DNA of 61,843 nucleotides from Gemmatimonadota bacterium. Lineage in GTDB: Bacteria > Gemmatimonadota > Gemmatimonadetes > Gemmatimonadales > Gemmatimonadaceae. Location: contig PMAE01000079.1 of the NCBI GenBank assembly GCA_003152485.1, positions 42,884-104,726 on the forward strand, given 5' to 3'. A program made the position numbers and the translations under genes. Positions within the stretch are counted from its first letter, which is position 1. Each line of letters starts with the position of its first letter. The notes beneath the pieces are model-generated. The model saw only the letters and a program-made list of their open reading frames with translations. It was not told the origin of the DNA and searched no databases. Shown piece by piece: positions 8,224 to 16,622 of this stretch.

Positions 8224-10323
8224 TTACCTCGTCGTGTGCCCCGCCGCGCTCGGCCACAGCTGATTGCCGCGGTTCATGTCGGGAAACAATCCCTCCGGGT
8301 CGATCTCCACTTTGACCACCTGCGGTGTCATCGTCACGTTCACCACGGTCCGGCGCGCGCCGGTGAGCCAGGCGGTGACCGGTATCTCGAGTCGCTGTAC
8401 GTCGCCGTTGGCACGCGTCACGGCGAGACGCACCGGCATCGGGGCGAGCCCGCGATCCTCGATCGTGATTGCGGTCGAATCGCCCTGCGGCTCCACCGAC
8501 GCGATCGCCTGGTCCAGCGGCCAAGGCTCGTAGAACCACGTGGTCCAGAACCACGAGAGGTCCTGGCCCGCGACGTCGGACATTGTGTTGAAGAAGTCGT
8601 ACGGATAGGGATGCTTGCTGCCCGACCACCGGCGGCCATACTCGCGAAACGCACGGTGGAATGTCTCCTCGCCTAGCACTCCTCGAAGCGCGGCGAGCAC
8701 CGCGGCCGTCTTGTCGTAGAACATCGTGAAGTAGAACTCACGCGGGTACAGGTCGCCGTTCCACATGAGCATCTGGTCGTTGCCCGCTCGCGCTACACCC
8801 AGGTACAGCGCGCGCTGCCCCTGCTCGGAATCGTTGGGGCGCCCGCCGGCCCGCGGCTCGCCATAGATCGGACGCATCGCCTGCGCGACGTCGAATTGCG
8901 TGAAGCCCTCGTCCATCCACGGGTACCGGGCCTCATTCGACCCGACTTGCATCGGGAACCACATGTGGCCGGTCTCATGCATCAGGTCTCCCGCTAACGA
9001 CAGCGTATCCGCCCACGGTGAGATGAGGGTCATCATCGGATACTCCATCCCGCCGTCCTCGAGTACACCCTCCATCGACGTCATCTCCGCCCATGGGTAC
9101 GGCCAGAGATAGGTGGAGAGATGCTCGATCGCGTCGCGCGTGTAGCGCGCCCCTCCGAGCGCCCACGCTGCGGCCGGCTTGGAGATCTGGTAATAGCAGA
9201 AGATGTCGACGGTGTCGGGCGCCGCACTGCTCGCGGCCTCTGACCGAGCGACGAGCGCGCGGGTCGCGTCCCAGACGTACCGGTCGCTGGTCCCCCACGC
9301 GAAGTCGCGCACGTCGGATGCGGCGAAATGCCAGGTCGCGGTCGCACCGCCAGCCGCGAACGATGCCGCCGACGTTGCGCCGGGCTCGGCGATGTGCACC
9401 ACGCGTCCCGTGCGCCGCGCGTCAGCGAGCCTCGCCAAGCCGGTTGGGGACAACACCTGACTCGCGTTCTCGAGCTTCCCCGTCGCGCCGACTGGCCACC
9501 CGCGCGGCACGGTGACGTGGACGTCGTAGTCCGCCGGATCCATATAGAACTCGGCCGCGAGCACATACGGGTCGGTGACCCACCCGTTGACGTCGTCGTA
9601 GACCGCGATCTGCGGATACCAGTAGCCCATGAAGTAGACGTGGTGACCCTCACGCCCCTGACGGCCATCGGATGGCGACTGCGGCGGGACGTAGGACCAG
9701 GACAGTTCGAGATTCGTGCTGTCGTGCGGGGGGAGCGGTGACGCGAGACTCACCCACATCACCGTGCCATCCACGGCGTAGGCGCCACGGTGGGATGCCC
9801 GTGCCGTGTCCATTGCCTCCGCGTCCCGCATCGACTGCCGCGCGATCGTCCGACCCGCCACGGCGACGGGACCGAGTGTGACGCCCCCGGTGATCTCCGC
9901 TTCTTGGTGGCGTGGACTCCCGGCGGCAAACACGTTCTGGCGCAGATACACGGCGATCCGGCGGAGCGTGTCCGGCGAGTTGTTCAGATAGACGACACGC
10001 TCGTGCCCTGAGATGCGGTTGGTGGCGACGTCGAGCCGAGCCTCGATGGTGTAGCGGGCGTGCTGGAGCCAGTACGCCGGCCCGGGACTCCCATTGCGCA
10101 ACCGTGTCCCGCGCTCAACCGCGCGTGTGTACTCCGGGATCTCATACACGGGACCAGGCACCGGCCTCCCACTCGCGGCCGTCATCGTCGGAGCGAGCGG
10201 CACCGAAGCGTGGGTCTGTGCCCGGGCCGCGGGAGCGGTCACGGTGAACAGGCTTAGGGCGATGAGGAATGGCGCGGCACCCCAACGGGCGCGGTGACGT
10301 CTGCGTGTGTGATGAATGGTCAC
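8224..10323 (-). CDS. M1 family zinc metallopeptidase, exported
   Basis: This is a gluzincin aminopeptidase-like enzyme. The zinc site is intact: HETGH followed 18 residues later by the glutamate of WMDEGFTQF. The exopeptidase signature is present in modified form as GGMEYPM rather than GAMEN. The N-terminus carries a basic and hydrophobic leader ending in ARAQ, so export is likely. The frame is open to 10365, but its first possible start is a TTG; GTG 10323 gives a shorter signal region, and neither start has a good ribosome site. About 700 residues is usual for the membrane-associated or periplasmic M1 proteins common in soil bacteria. It is convergent with the S9 peptidase. Confidence 0.88.
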   Translation of the reverse strand: MTIHHTRRRHRARWGAAPFLIALSLFTVTAPAARAQTHASVPLAPTMTAASGRPVPGPVYEIPEYTRAVERGTRLRNGSPGPAYWLQHARYTIEARLDVATNRISGHERVVYLNNSPDTLRRIAVYLRQNVFAAGSPRHQEAEITGGVTLGPVAVAGRTIARQSMRDAEAMDTARASHRGAYAVDGTVMWVSLASPLPPHDSTNLELSWSYVPPQSPSDGRQGREGHHVYFMGYWYPQIAVYDDVNGWVTDPYVLAAEFYMDPADYDVHVTVPRGWPVGATGKLENASQVLSPTGLARLADARRTGRVVHIAEPGATSAASFAAGGATATWHFAASDVRDFAWGTSDRYVWDATRALVARSEAASSAAPDTVDIFCYYQISKPAAAWALGGARYTRDAIEHLSTYLWPYPWAEMTSMEGVLEDGGMEYPMMTLISPWADTLSLAGDLMHETGHMWFPMQVGSNEARYPWMDEGFTQFDVAQAMRPIYGEPRAGGRPNDSEQGQRALYLGVARAGNDQMLMWNGDLYPREFYFTMFYDKTAAVLAALRGVLGEETFHRAFREYGRRWSGSKHPYPYDFFNTMSDVAGQDLSWFWTTWFYEPWPLDQAIASVEPQGDSTAITIEDRGLAPMPVRLAVTRANGDVQRLEIPVTAWLTGARRTVVNVTMTPQVVKVEIDPEGLFPDMNRGNQLWPSAAGHTTR

Positions 10324-10557
10324 GGAGTGGCGTGGTAGAAATGTCGGCGACTGACTGGCGGTCAAACGAAATGTGATCCGCGGAGTCTCGAACGCAACAT
10401 GAGGACGCCGACGACGACGGCGTGATGGTGCACGGTCTTCGAGCCGGATCGAGTCACTCAGGGCGACGCACGTCCGCCCAGAGGTCAGGTGGGCCAGACT
10501 CGACGGACCGTCACAGCTCGGGCGACGACTACGCGCCGTCGGACGTTGTACGGGGGG

Positions 10558-11430
10558 TCATCGAATACTGTGGAGCAGGTCCGCGAGCACCCCCTGCACC
10601 GCTGGCTCCAGGAAGATCTCGTGGCCCTCGCCGGGCAGCAGGGTCACGTTGACGTCGATCCCCTTTCGCCTCAATGCATCGGCGTAGCGCGTCGTCAACT
10701 CTGGCGGCGCCACGGAATCGGCGGCGCCCACGACCATCTGCACGTGCACCGAGCTCGACACCTTCTCGGCGAGGTCTTGAGGCGACAGGCTCTCCACGGG
10801 GACGTCCCACACGGGCGCCGGATGGATCGATTTCATATGGGCTCGCCACGCCGGCACATCGCAAGGGCACGACACGAGCAGTGCCGCCTTTGCCAGGTCC
10901 GGATGGAGCCCAAGGATGTCGGCGGAAATCGCGGCCCCCCCGGAGTGTCCCGCCAGCACGACGGCCCGCGCGTGATACTCTGCCCGAAGGTGCCGGATCA
11001 CGGCCATGATGGCGTCAATGCGATCCCGGGTATAGTTGTCGCCGGTCGTCAGCCCGCGGTCCCCGGACGACGTATCGCCTGCCGCGTCGATGTATCCTGG
11101 TCGCAGAATCGCCGCGATGACGACGTCTCCCAAACCCGCGGCCGCCTGTGCGAAGGTGTACTGGTACCCAGGCTTGTTGACCGGCGCATCCCCATGCAAG
11201 ACGATGACAAGTATCGGAGCCGGCGTCGCGTCCAGACTCCGGTACACCCGCGCCTTGAGATGGCCTCCCGACACCGGAATCCATTCCGTCGTCCACACCG
11301 AATCCGCCCCACCCCGCTGCGCGTACGCCGTCCCCGGGATCGCGATCGCGAGTGCCGCACCCATCGCGCAACGCGCAACGCCCCCAGCCCCCACCCTAGC
11401 CATTGCACGAATTCGCACCGGTCGCACCAT
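10558..11430 (-). CDS. Exported alpha/beta hydrolase
   Basis: A 290-residue alpha/beta hydrolase with the nucleophile elbow AGHSGGAA, an oxyanion segment (LVIVLHGDAPVNKPGY) and a late GEGHE histidine motif. The leader ends at AYAQ, so it is probably periplasmic. ATG 11430 has a strong ribosome site (GGGGAGGAATC). It lies 39 nt downstream of the PLP decarboxylase, so the two are probably co-transcribed, and heptad repeat locus 2 occupies that junction. Dienelactone-hydrolase or acyl-ester activity are possibilities; the substrate is unknown. Confidence 0.82.
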   Translation of the reverse strand: MVRPVRIRAMARVGAGGVARCAMGAALAIAIPGTAYAQRGGADSVWTTEWIPVSGGHLKARVYRSLDATPAPILVIVLHGDAPVNKPGYQYTFAQAAAGLGDVVIAAILRPGYIDAAGDTSSGDRGLTTGDNYTRDRIDAIMAVIRHLRAEYHARAVVLAGHSGGAAISADILGLHPDLAKAALLVSCPCDVPAWRAHMKSIHPAPVWDVPVESLSPQDLAEKVSSSVHVQMVVGAADSVAPPELTTRYADALRRKGIDVNVTLLPGEGHEIFLEPAVQGVLADLLHSIR

Positions 11431-11447
11431 GATTCCTCCCCGCGATC

Positions 11448-11545
11448 TTTTTTGTCTCCTCTCTACTTTCTACTTTCGCCCTTTGTTCTTTTTGTCGCCC
11501 TTTGCCCTTTGTTCTTCTTCACCTTTCGCTGTTTCTCCCACCCCC
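11448..11545 (-). repeat. Heptad purine-rich repeat tract, locus 2
   Basis: On the mRNA strand the order is GGGAGAAACAGCGAAAGG, AAGAACAAAGGGC-type words, two GAAAGTA units, then GAGAGGAGACAAAAAAG. The tract covers the last 25 or so codons of the PLP decarboxylase and the gap to the next gene. The decarboxylase stop codon (TAG, 11470-11472) is formed by the first heptad. Thymine is rare on the mRNA strand, as in the other three loci. Confidence 0.8.
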
Positions 11546-12921
11546 TCCACCACCGCCCTCACATCCTCCCCCGTCGTGCGCGGATTCATAATAGTCGCCC
11601 GCAACACTCTCCTCCCCCCCAACATCGTCGTCGTAATCCACCCCGCGCCCGACCGATTGTAGCGTTCGCGAAGATCGCGGTTGAGCTCATCGGACCCTAC
11701 GTGGCGGAAGCACACGATGTTGCATTCGGGTTCGTGCACGGGCTCGAACGCTGGATGCACACAGACGGCATCGTACATCGCGCGCGCTGTATCGCACAAA
11801 TGATCGAACAACTCGCCGAGCCCGTCCGCGCCATATCGCTGCAGCGCGACCCAGAGTTTGAGCACATCCGCGCGGCGCGAGCAGAGGAAGCTGCGCACAC
11901 CAAGGTCGGGGAGCTGATCGCTGTCCGTCCCGTGAAAGAGATAGGGAGCCTGCTGCGCGAACGCGCCGTCGAGCACCCGCGCGTTGCGCACCAACAGGGT
12001 GCCTGCTTGGAGCGGCAGCAGCATCATCTTGTGTGGGTCGAGCGCGATCGAGTCGGCGAGCTCGATCCCGCGTAGGCGATGCCGATGCCGCGACGACAGC
12101 AGCGCCGATGCGCCATGTGCGCCGTCGATGTGCAGCCAGATGCCGCGTGCGGTGCAGATCTCGCCGATCGTCTGGAGGTCGTCGAACGAGCCCGTGGCGG
12201 TCGAGCCGGCCGTGGCGACCACCGCCATGACCGGGCGGTCGGCCGCGTCGAGCGCGGCGAAGAGTGCCGATGGGTCCATGCGGTGAGCGACGGATGGCAC
12301 GAGCCGCACGTTGCGGAGCCCCAGCCCTAGGGCGCCCGCCGCGCGTGTCACTGCGTAGTGCGAGTGCTCGCCGCACACGAGCAGCGGCGCGGGCTCGGCG
12401 ATTCCGTTCGTCCACGAGTCGGGCAACAATGCGGCGCGGGCGGCGAGCAGAGCGGTGAATGTCGCTTCGGTCCCGCCGGTCGTAAGCGTGCCGCCCGCCG
12501 CCGGGCCGTAGCCCGCGAGGTCGGTGAGCCAGCGGATGACCTGGTGCTCGAGGACCGTGGCGACGGGTGACATCTCCCAGACCGCCATCGAGTTATTGAG
12601 CGCGGCGGTCAGCGCCTCCGTCCAGATCGCCGCGGGGAGCGGGGCCGAGACCTGGTGGCCGATGTAGCGGGGGTGGTAGAGGTGGTTGGAGTCTGGGAGC
12701 ACCTCATCGCGCAGGCGGGCGACGATCTCGTCGATCGTGTGTCCGTGGCGCGGGAGCGGCTCGGTGAATCGGGCGGCCAACTCGGCGCGCGTGTGGGCAG
12801 TGGACACGCGACCGGAGCGGTCGCGGGTCGCGGCGAGGTAGTCGACGGCGAGAGTGGTAAACGCCTGAGCGACCGCGGCGCTGGCGTCGTCGTCGAGGGT
12901 GGCGAGAATGTCTGGTGCCAT
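11470..12921 (-). CDS. PLP-dependent group II decarboxylase/aminotransferase-like enzyme
   Basis: This is a fold-type I PLP enzyme of the aromatic-L-amino-acid/glutamate decarboxylase group. The cofactor aspartate region (HIDGAHGASALL) and the Schiff-base lysine in LDPHKMMLLP are present, as is the N-terminal HPRYIGHQVSAPLP motif. The substrate is not predictable. The last ~19 residues (TAKGEEEQRAKGDKKNKGRK region) are unlike the rest: they are Lys/Glu-rich and encoded by heptad repeat locus 2, which also supplies the stop codon. The preceding ~100 nt are strongly G-rich on the coding strand. ATG 12921 lacks an evident ribosome site. It shares class, but not close sequence, with the enzyme at 54350-55705. 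Confidence 0.86.
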   Translation of the reverse strand: MAPDILATLDDDASAAVAQAFTTLAVDYLAATRDRSGRVSTAHTRAELAARFTEPLPRHGHTIDEIVARLRDEVLPDSNHLYHPRYIGHQVSAPLPAAIWTEALTAALNNSMAVWEMSPVATVLEHQVIRWLTDLAGYGPAAGGTLTTGGTEATFTALLAARAALLPDSWTNGIAEPAPLLVCGEHSHYAVTRAAGALGLGLRNVRLVPSVAHRMDPSALFAALDAADRPVMAVVATAGSTATGSFDDLQTIGEICTARGIWLHIDGAHGASALLSSRHRHRLRGIELADSIALDPHKMMLLPLQAGTLLVRNARVLDGAFAQQAPYLFHGTDSDQLPDLGVRSFLCSRRADVLKLWVALQRYGADGLGELFDHLCDTARAMYDAVCVHPAFEPVHEPECNIVCFRHVGSDELNRDLRERYNRSGAGWITTTMLGGRRVLRATIMNPRTTGEDVRAVVEGVGETAKGEEEQRAKGDKKNKGRK

Positions 12922-12977
12922 GACGGCATAAATTAGCGGTCGCTCGGCAGGACGCTTTGGGCGAATTGAGCCAGGCG

Positions 12978-13412
12978 ATGCCTGTCCGTACCTGGGTCGC
13001 TGTGTGGACTCCCAATAGCGGACCGAGCCCCGACGCGGATTCGTCGGGGCCCCATCCGCATGAGCCGCTCGACGACTGGTTGCGACGGGAATTGTTGGCG
13101 GCGTACGAACCGGACGGCGACACCACGCGGTGGCCGGCCATCGCTATCGAGTCGGTGATGCAGCGGCTTCAGGCCGCACGCCATGCCGACGGCCCGCCTT
13201 TGACGGCCAACGTGTTGTGGATCCGCGAGGTCACGGCGTTTACCCTGCCGGGTCGATACGTGTACACCTCGCGCCGGTTGCTCGAGCGGTGCGCGACGGA
13301 GAGCACGGAGCGAGCGCCGCCATACACGGCGTTACGCAACTGTCACCGGCGGACCCTAGGCATCCCCACGGCCGTCGCCCACACTTTCATGAGGGCTGTC
13401 CACACTTCTTAA
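12978..13412 (+). pseudogene. Truncated M48-type metallopeptidase fragment
   Basis: The text VLWIREVTAFTLPGRYVYTSRRLLERC matches the segment just before the HExxH helix in M48 (Oma1/HtpX-type) peptidases, where NAFxxPGGYIYVxRGLL is typical. The expected HExxH should follow within about 20 residues but is absent from all frames, and the reading frame ends in unrelated sequence at 13412. I read this as the N-terminal part of a deleted gene. A short functional protein is possible but unlikely. Confidence 0.6.
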
Positions 13413-13422
13413 CGGACGCGTC

Positions 13423-13596
13423 ATGACTGTGCAGATCGACGTTGGGGGACGAGCGGTTTCGGTCGACCTGGACCTGGCCGACGGAAGCTGGCACGCCGCG
13501 GAGGAACTGGAGGAGAGCGATTTCCCGTTGATCACCTTCGTCGACCGCAGGCGGTACGAGCTGTACTCAGATGGCACCGTGGCCGAAGTGGAGTAA
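13423..13596 (+). CDS. Small hypothetical protein (57 aa)
   Basis: An ATG at 13423 opens a 57-residue acidic frame beginning MTVQIDVGGRAVSVDLDLAD and ending in VDRRRYELYSDGTVAEVE. It reads like two or three beta strands and a short helix, and it has the codon pattern of the region. No strong ribosome site is visible. I do not recognise the family. It sits between the M48 fragment and the His-rich protein. Confidence 0.45.
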   Translation: MTVQIDVGGRAVSVDLDLADGSWHAAEELEESDFPLITFVDRRRYELYSDGTVAEVE

Positions 13597-13660
13597 CCCG
13601 TTCATCACCGACGCACAACAGACGTAGGGCTCGCGATCGTCACCTTTTCCGGAGATTCTC

Positions 13661-13873
13661 ATGGCAGCACACAAGGGCGCTGATCACCACAAGAAAGCCG
13701 CAGAGCATCACGAGCATGCGGCCCGCCATCATCGTGAGGCGGCGAAACATTTCGAGGGTGGTCAGCACTCCGAAGGTGGTCACCATGCGCACCTCGCCCA
13801 CGGCCACACGCTGCACGCGAGTCAGCACGCCGACGAGGCGGGCAAGCATCACGCGGCCGACCACACCGAGTAG
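13661..13873 (+). CDS. His-rich small protein (70 aa)
   Basis: The 70-residue product is a repetitive amphipathic helix built from HH, HHKKAAEHHEHAARHH and related words; about a third of its residues are histidine. GGAG lies 6 nt before the ATG. Short proteins with this HHxxAAxHHExAAxHH pattern are widespread and uncharacterised; metal binding or stress roles have been suggested but not shown here. There is no signal peptide. Confidence 0.8.
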   Translation: MAAHKGADHHKKAAEHHEHAARHHREAAKHFEGGQHSEGGHHAHLAHGHTLHASQHADEAGKHHAADHTE

Positions 13874-14493
13874 CGGCGAGGCAGTTCGGGAGAACCGCGC
13901 GGCCAGCAGGCGCCGGGCCGGACGTGCGGGACGAAGCGTCTCGTGCCCGGTGGCTTGCGTGCGGCAGATTGGCGGGCGGTCTACCTGATAGCTTTGGACG
14001 CCTGACCGATTTCTTCGGGGACGCCGTGGCGCGTTTCCGCTCGGGCCTGTAGTGCCACCATGGGTGCGGCGGGGCGCCCTCCATGTGGCGGACGGCGGAG
14101 ATGAACCCATCGGCGCTCGAGGGCCTCGAGCTCGGCGCGCGTGTGGGGCGCCACAGAGTAGCGGACACGGAACGCGGGGCGGAATGGCGCTCGCGGCTCA
14201 ATTGCGAGAGCCCGGTGCTCCGACCCAGGCGGCGCCACCGCGGGCATGGCGGGCCCCGCATCCCCAGCACAAATGTTTCCGAGCCCTAAGACACGGCGGG
14301 TCACTTGGTGGCCCGTGGGTTGCTTCATGGGGGGTGTCTCTCGGGATGGCCCGTGAGCGCATCGGGACACTTGCCAACGCGCCACCCGGCACTCAACATC
14401 GACTCCGGCCCGGCACGCGCCTTCGAGAGATCGCGACCTGCAGGGGTAAGCACCAGATGCCCGCGTGCGGACCACCTTCGTTGGGATTGGCTG
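13874..14493. other. 620-bp gap, no gene recognised
   Basis: Between the His-rich protein and the histidine kinase I find no frame with recognisable protein sequence, no ribosome site that decides a start, and no RNA gene. Both strands hold open frames here, but they look like by-products of high GC. The kinase promoter is presumably in the right half. Confidence 0.5.
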
Positions 14494-16176
14494 ATGCCGA
14501 ATGACCGGAACGTGAAGCCGGCGACCATGCCGGGTCTGGCGGCCGGGCCGCGGAAAGTGGGTGGCCGCGAGATCGACGATCTCCACGTGCTGCTGGTCGA
14601 TCGCGTTCGAGACTACGCCATCTTCGCGCTCGATCCCGCCGGTTACATCCTCAGCTGGAACGCTGGCGCGCAGCACCTCAAAGGCTACACCGCCGAGGAG
14701 ATCATCGGGCAGCACTTCTCGATCTTCTACCCGCAGGACGCCCTCGAGGCGCAAAAACCGGCACAGCTGCTCGAAGCCGCCGCCGCCCGCGGACAGCAGG
14801 AGGACCAAGGCTGGCGAGTGCGCAAAGACGGCACCCGCTTCTGGGCAGACGTTCTCATCACGGGGTTGCGGGACGACGACGGCACATTCCTCGGATTCGC
14901 CAAAGTCACGCGTGATCTCACGGATCACCGGCGGTCGATCGAAGCCCTGCGTCGAAGCGAGGAGCGGTTCCGGCTCCTCGTCGAAAGCGTGAAAGACTAT
15001 GCGATCTTCATGCTCGACCCGTCGGGCAACATCGCCACCTGGAACGAAGGCGCCCACCGCATCAAGGGCTACACCGAAGACGAGATCGTCGGCAAGCACT
15101 TCTCGACGTTCTATCCAGCGGAGGACGTAGCCGCGGGAAAACCCGCTCGGGAGCTGGAGATCGCGATCAGCCGAGGGGAGTACAAAGAGGAGGGGCACCG
15201 CGTGCGGAAGGATGGCTCGCTCTTCTGGGCGAGCGTCGTGATCACCGCGGTGCGAGACTCGCGCAACCAGCTGGCCGGCTTCGCCAAGGTCACTCGTGAT
15301 CTGACGGAGCGGCGGGTGGCGCAGGAGCGCGCACTGGATGACGCCCGCCGACTCGCGGAGGAGGAAGTCGCGCGGCTCGCGGCGGAGCAGCACGGCCACG
15401 AGATGCGTCGGCTGGCCGAGCAGCTCCGGGCGTCCGCGACGGAGCTCGAGCGGCGAAGCTCGGAGGCCGAATCAGCGAACCGAGTGAAGGGCCAGTTTCT
15501 GGCGGCGATGTCGCACGAGCTCCGCACCCCGCTCAACGCGATCGGCGGGTATGCGCAGCTCCTTCAGCTGGGTGTGAGCGGGCCCGTCACCTCACAGCAG
15601 CTGCAGCACCTCGAGCGAATCCAGCGCAGCCAGCATCATCTCATGGGCATCATCAACGACATCCTGAACTTCAGCCGGATCGAAGCCGGGCAAGTTGAAT
15701 ACGATACCGCGCCGGTGCGCGTCCGCGACATCGTGGACGCGGTGATCCCGATGATCGCGCCGCAGGCACAGGACCAGCAGATCCAGTTGAGCATCGGCAG
15801 CTGTCCTCCATCGCTCGTGGCCGAAGCGGACCGGGCGAAAGTCGAGCAGATCCTGCTCAACCTGTTGTCTAACGCCGTCAAATTTACACCCGCGAGTGGC
15901 ACGATCGAACTGACCTGCGGGGAGGAAGGCGACCGCGCGTGGCTCACCGTGCGTGATACGGGGATCGGCGTTCCGGCGAATCAACTCGAGGCGATATTCA
16001 CGCCATTTGTACAGGTCGGGCGGTCGCTGGCCAGTCCCAAGGAAGGCACCGGTCTCGGTCTCTCCATCAGCCGCCAGCTCGCGCGCGGGATGGATGGTGA
16101 CCTGGTCGCGGCGAGCAACGCGGGCGCGGGGACGACGCTGCGGCTGACACTCCCGCGTGGCGGCGGCCGCAGATAG
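14494..16176 (+). CDS. Double-PAS sensor histidine kinase
   Basis: A soluble sensor kinase of about 560 residues. Two near-identical PAS/PAC units come first (roughly 30-150 and 160-275, each with VRDYAIFALD/VKDYAIFMLD, SIFYP/STFYP and FAKVTRDLT). An Ala/Arg/Glu-rich coiled coil (275-330) follows, then HisKA with SHELRTPLNAI (His near 341) and HATPase_c with NLLSNAVKFTP, DTGIGV and GTGLGLSI. There is no transmembrane segment, so the signal is probably cytoplasmic; PAS domains of this type may bind flavin, haem or a small ligand. I start at ATG 14494 because the upstream in-frame extension to 14305 is low-complexity. No response regulator is adjacent, so it is an orphan. Confidence 0.92.
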   Translation: MPNDRNVKPATMPGLAAGPRKVGGREIDDLHVLLVDRVRDYAIFALDPAGYILSWNAGAQHLKGYTAEEIIGQHFSIFYPQDALEAQKPAQLLEAAAARGQQEDQGWRVRKDGTRFWADVLITGLRDDDGTFLGFAKVTRDLTDHRRSIEALRRSEERFRLLVESVKDYAIFMLDPSGNIATWNEGAHRIKGYTEDEIVGKHFSTFYPAEDVAAGKPARELEIAISRGEYKEEGHRVRKDGSLFWASVVITAVRDSRNQLAGFAKVTRDLTERRVAQERALDDARRLAEEEVARLAAEQHGHEMRRLAEQLRASATELERRSSEAESANRVKGQFLAAMSHELRTPLNAIGGYAQLLQLGVSGPVTSQQLQHLERIQRSQHHLMGIINDILNFSRIEAGQVEYDTAPVRVRDIVDAVIPMIAPQAQDQQIQLSIGSCPPSLVAEADRAKVEQILLNLLSNAVKFTPASGTIELTCGEEGDRAWLTVRDTGIGVPANQLEAIFTPFVQVGRSLASPKEGTGLGLSISRQLARGMDGDLVAASNAGAGTTLRLTLPRGGGRR

Positions 16177-16622
16177 CACGAACGGATTACAGCTAGGACT
16201 GCCACGTGCCGCAGGGTTCCAGTCCTTCTGACCGATACCGAGGCCGACGCACGGCCCCGCCACGACTCGCGACCATCGCGACCATCGCGGCCCGGGGGGT
16301 GAGCCACAGGCGGCGGAATCACGGCCCCACGTCGCCGATTCGTGGCAGCGCACCGCTGCCCAAGCCACCGGCAGCCGCTAGGGATCCGTGGCTGCAACCG
16401 GTATTCGCCTCCCCGCGCGCCGTCCGGCTGACCCGGATTTTAGCACCAGGTGTGCCCGGGGCGTGGCCTCGCTAAGATCACTATCGAGTACCCGCCGACG
16501 TAGGGTCGCCCCAGTGCACCTGTACGGCATCGGGGCCGGCCAGCAGCGGTACGCACTGTCCCTTGCGACCTCGCCCCTTCACCATGCTTTGAGCGCGCGG
16601 TGCACCGCGCGCCGGAGACGTT
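16177..16622. other. 446-bp gap, no gene recognised
   Basis: No coding or RNA feature can be supported between the histidine kinase and the esterase. The region keeps the GC content of its surroundings. The promoter of the esterase must lie in its right part; CGGAG just before the ATG at 16623 is the ribosome site. Confidence 0.5.

Noticed and set aside
13981-15399. Long minus-strand frame over the histidine kinase
   Set aside because: It is the antisense of a gene with clear PAS and HisKA motifs; no recognisable protein sequence on the minus strand.
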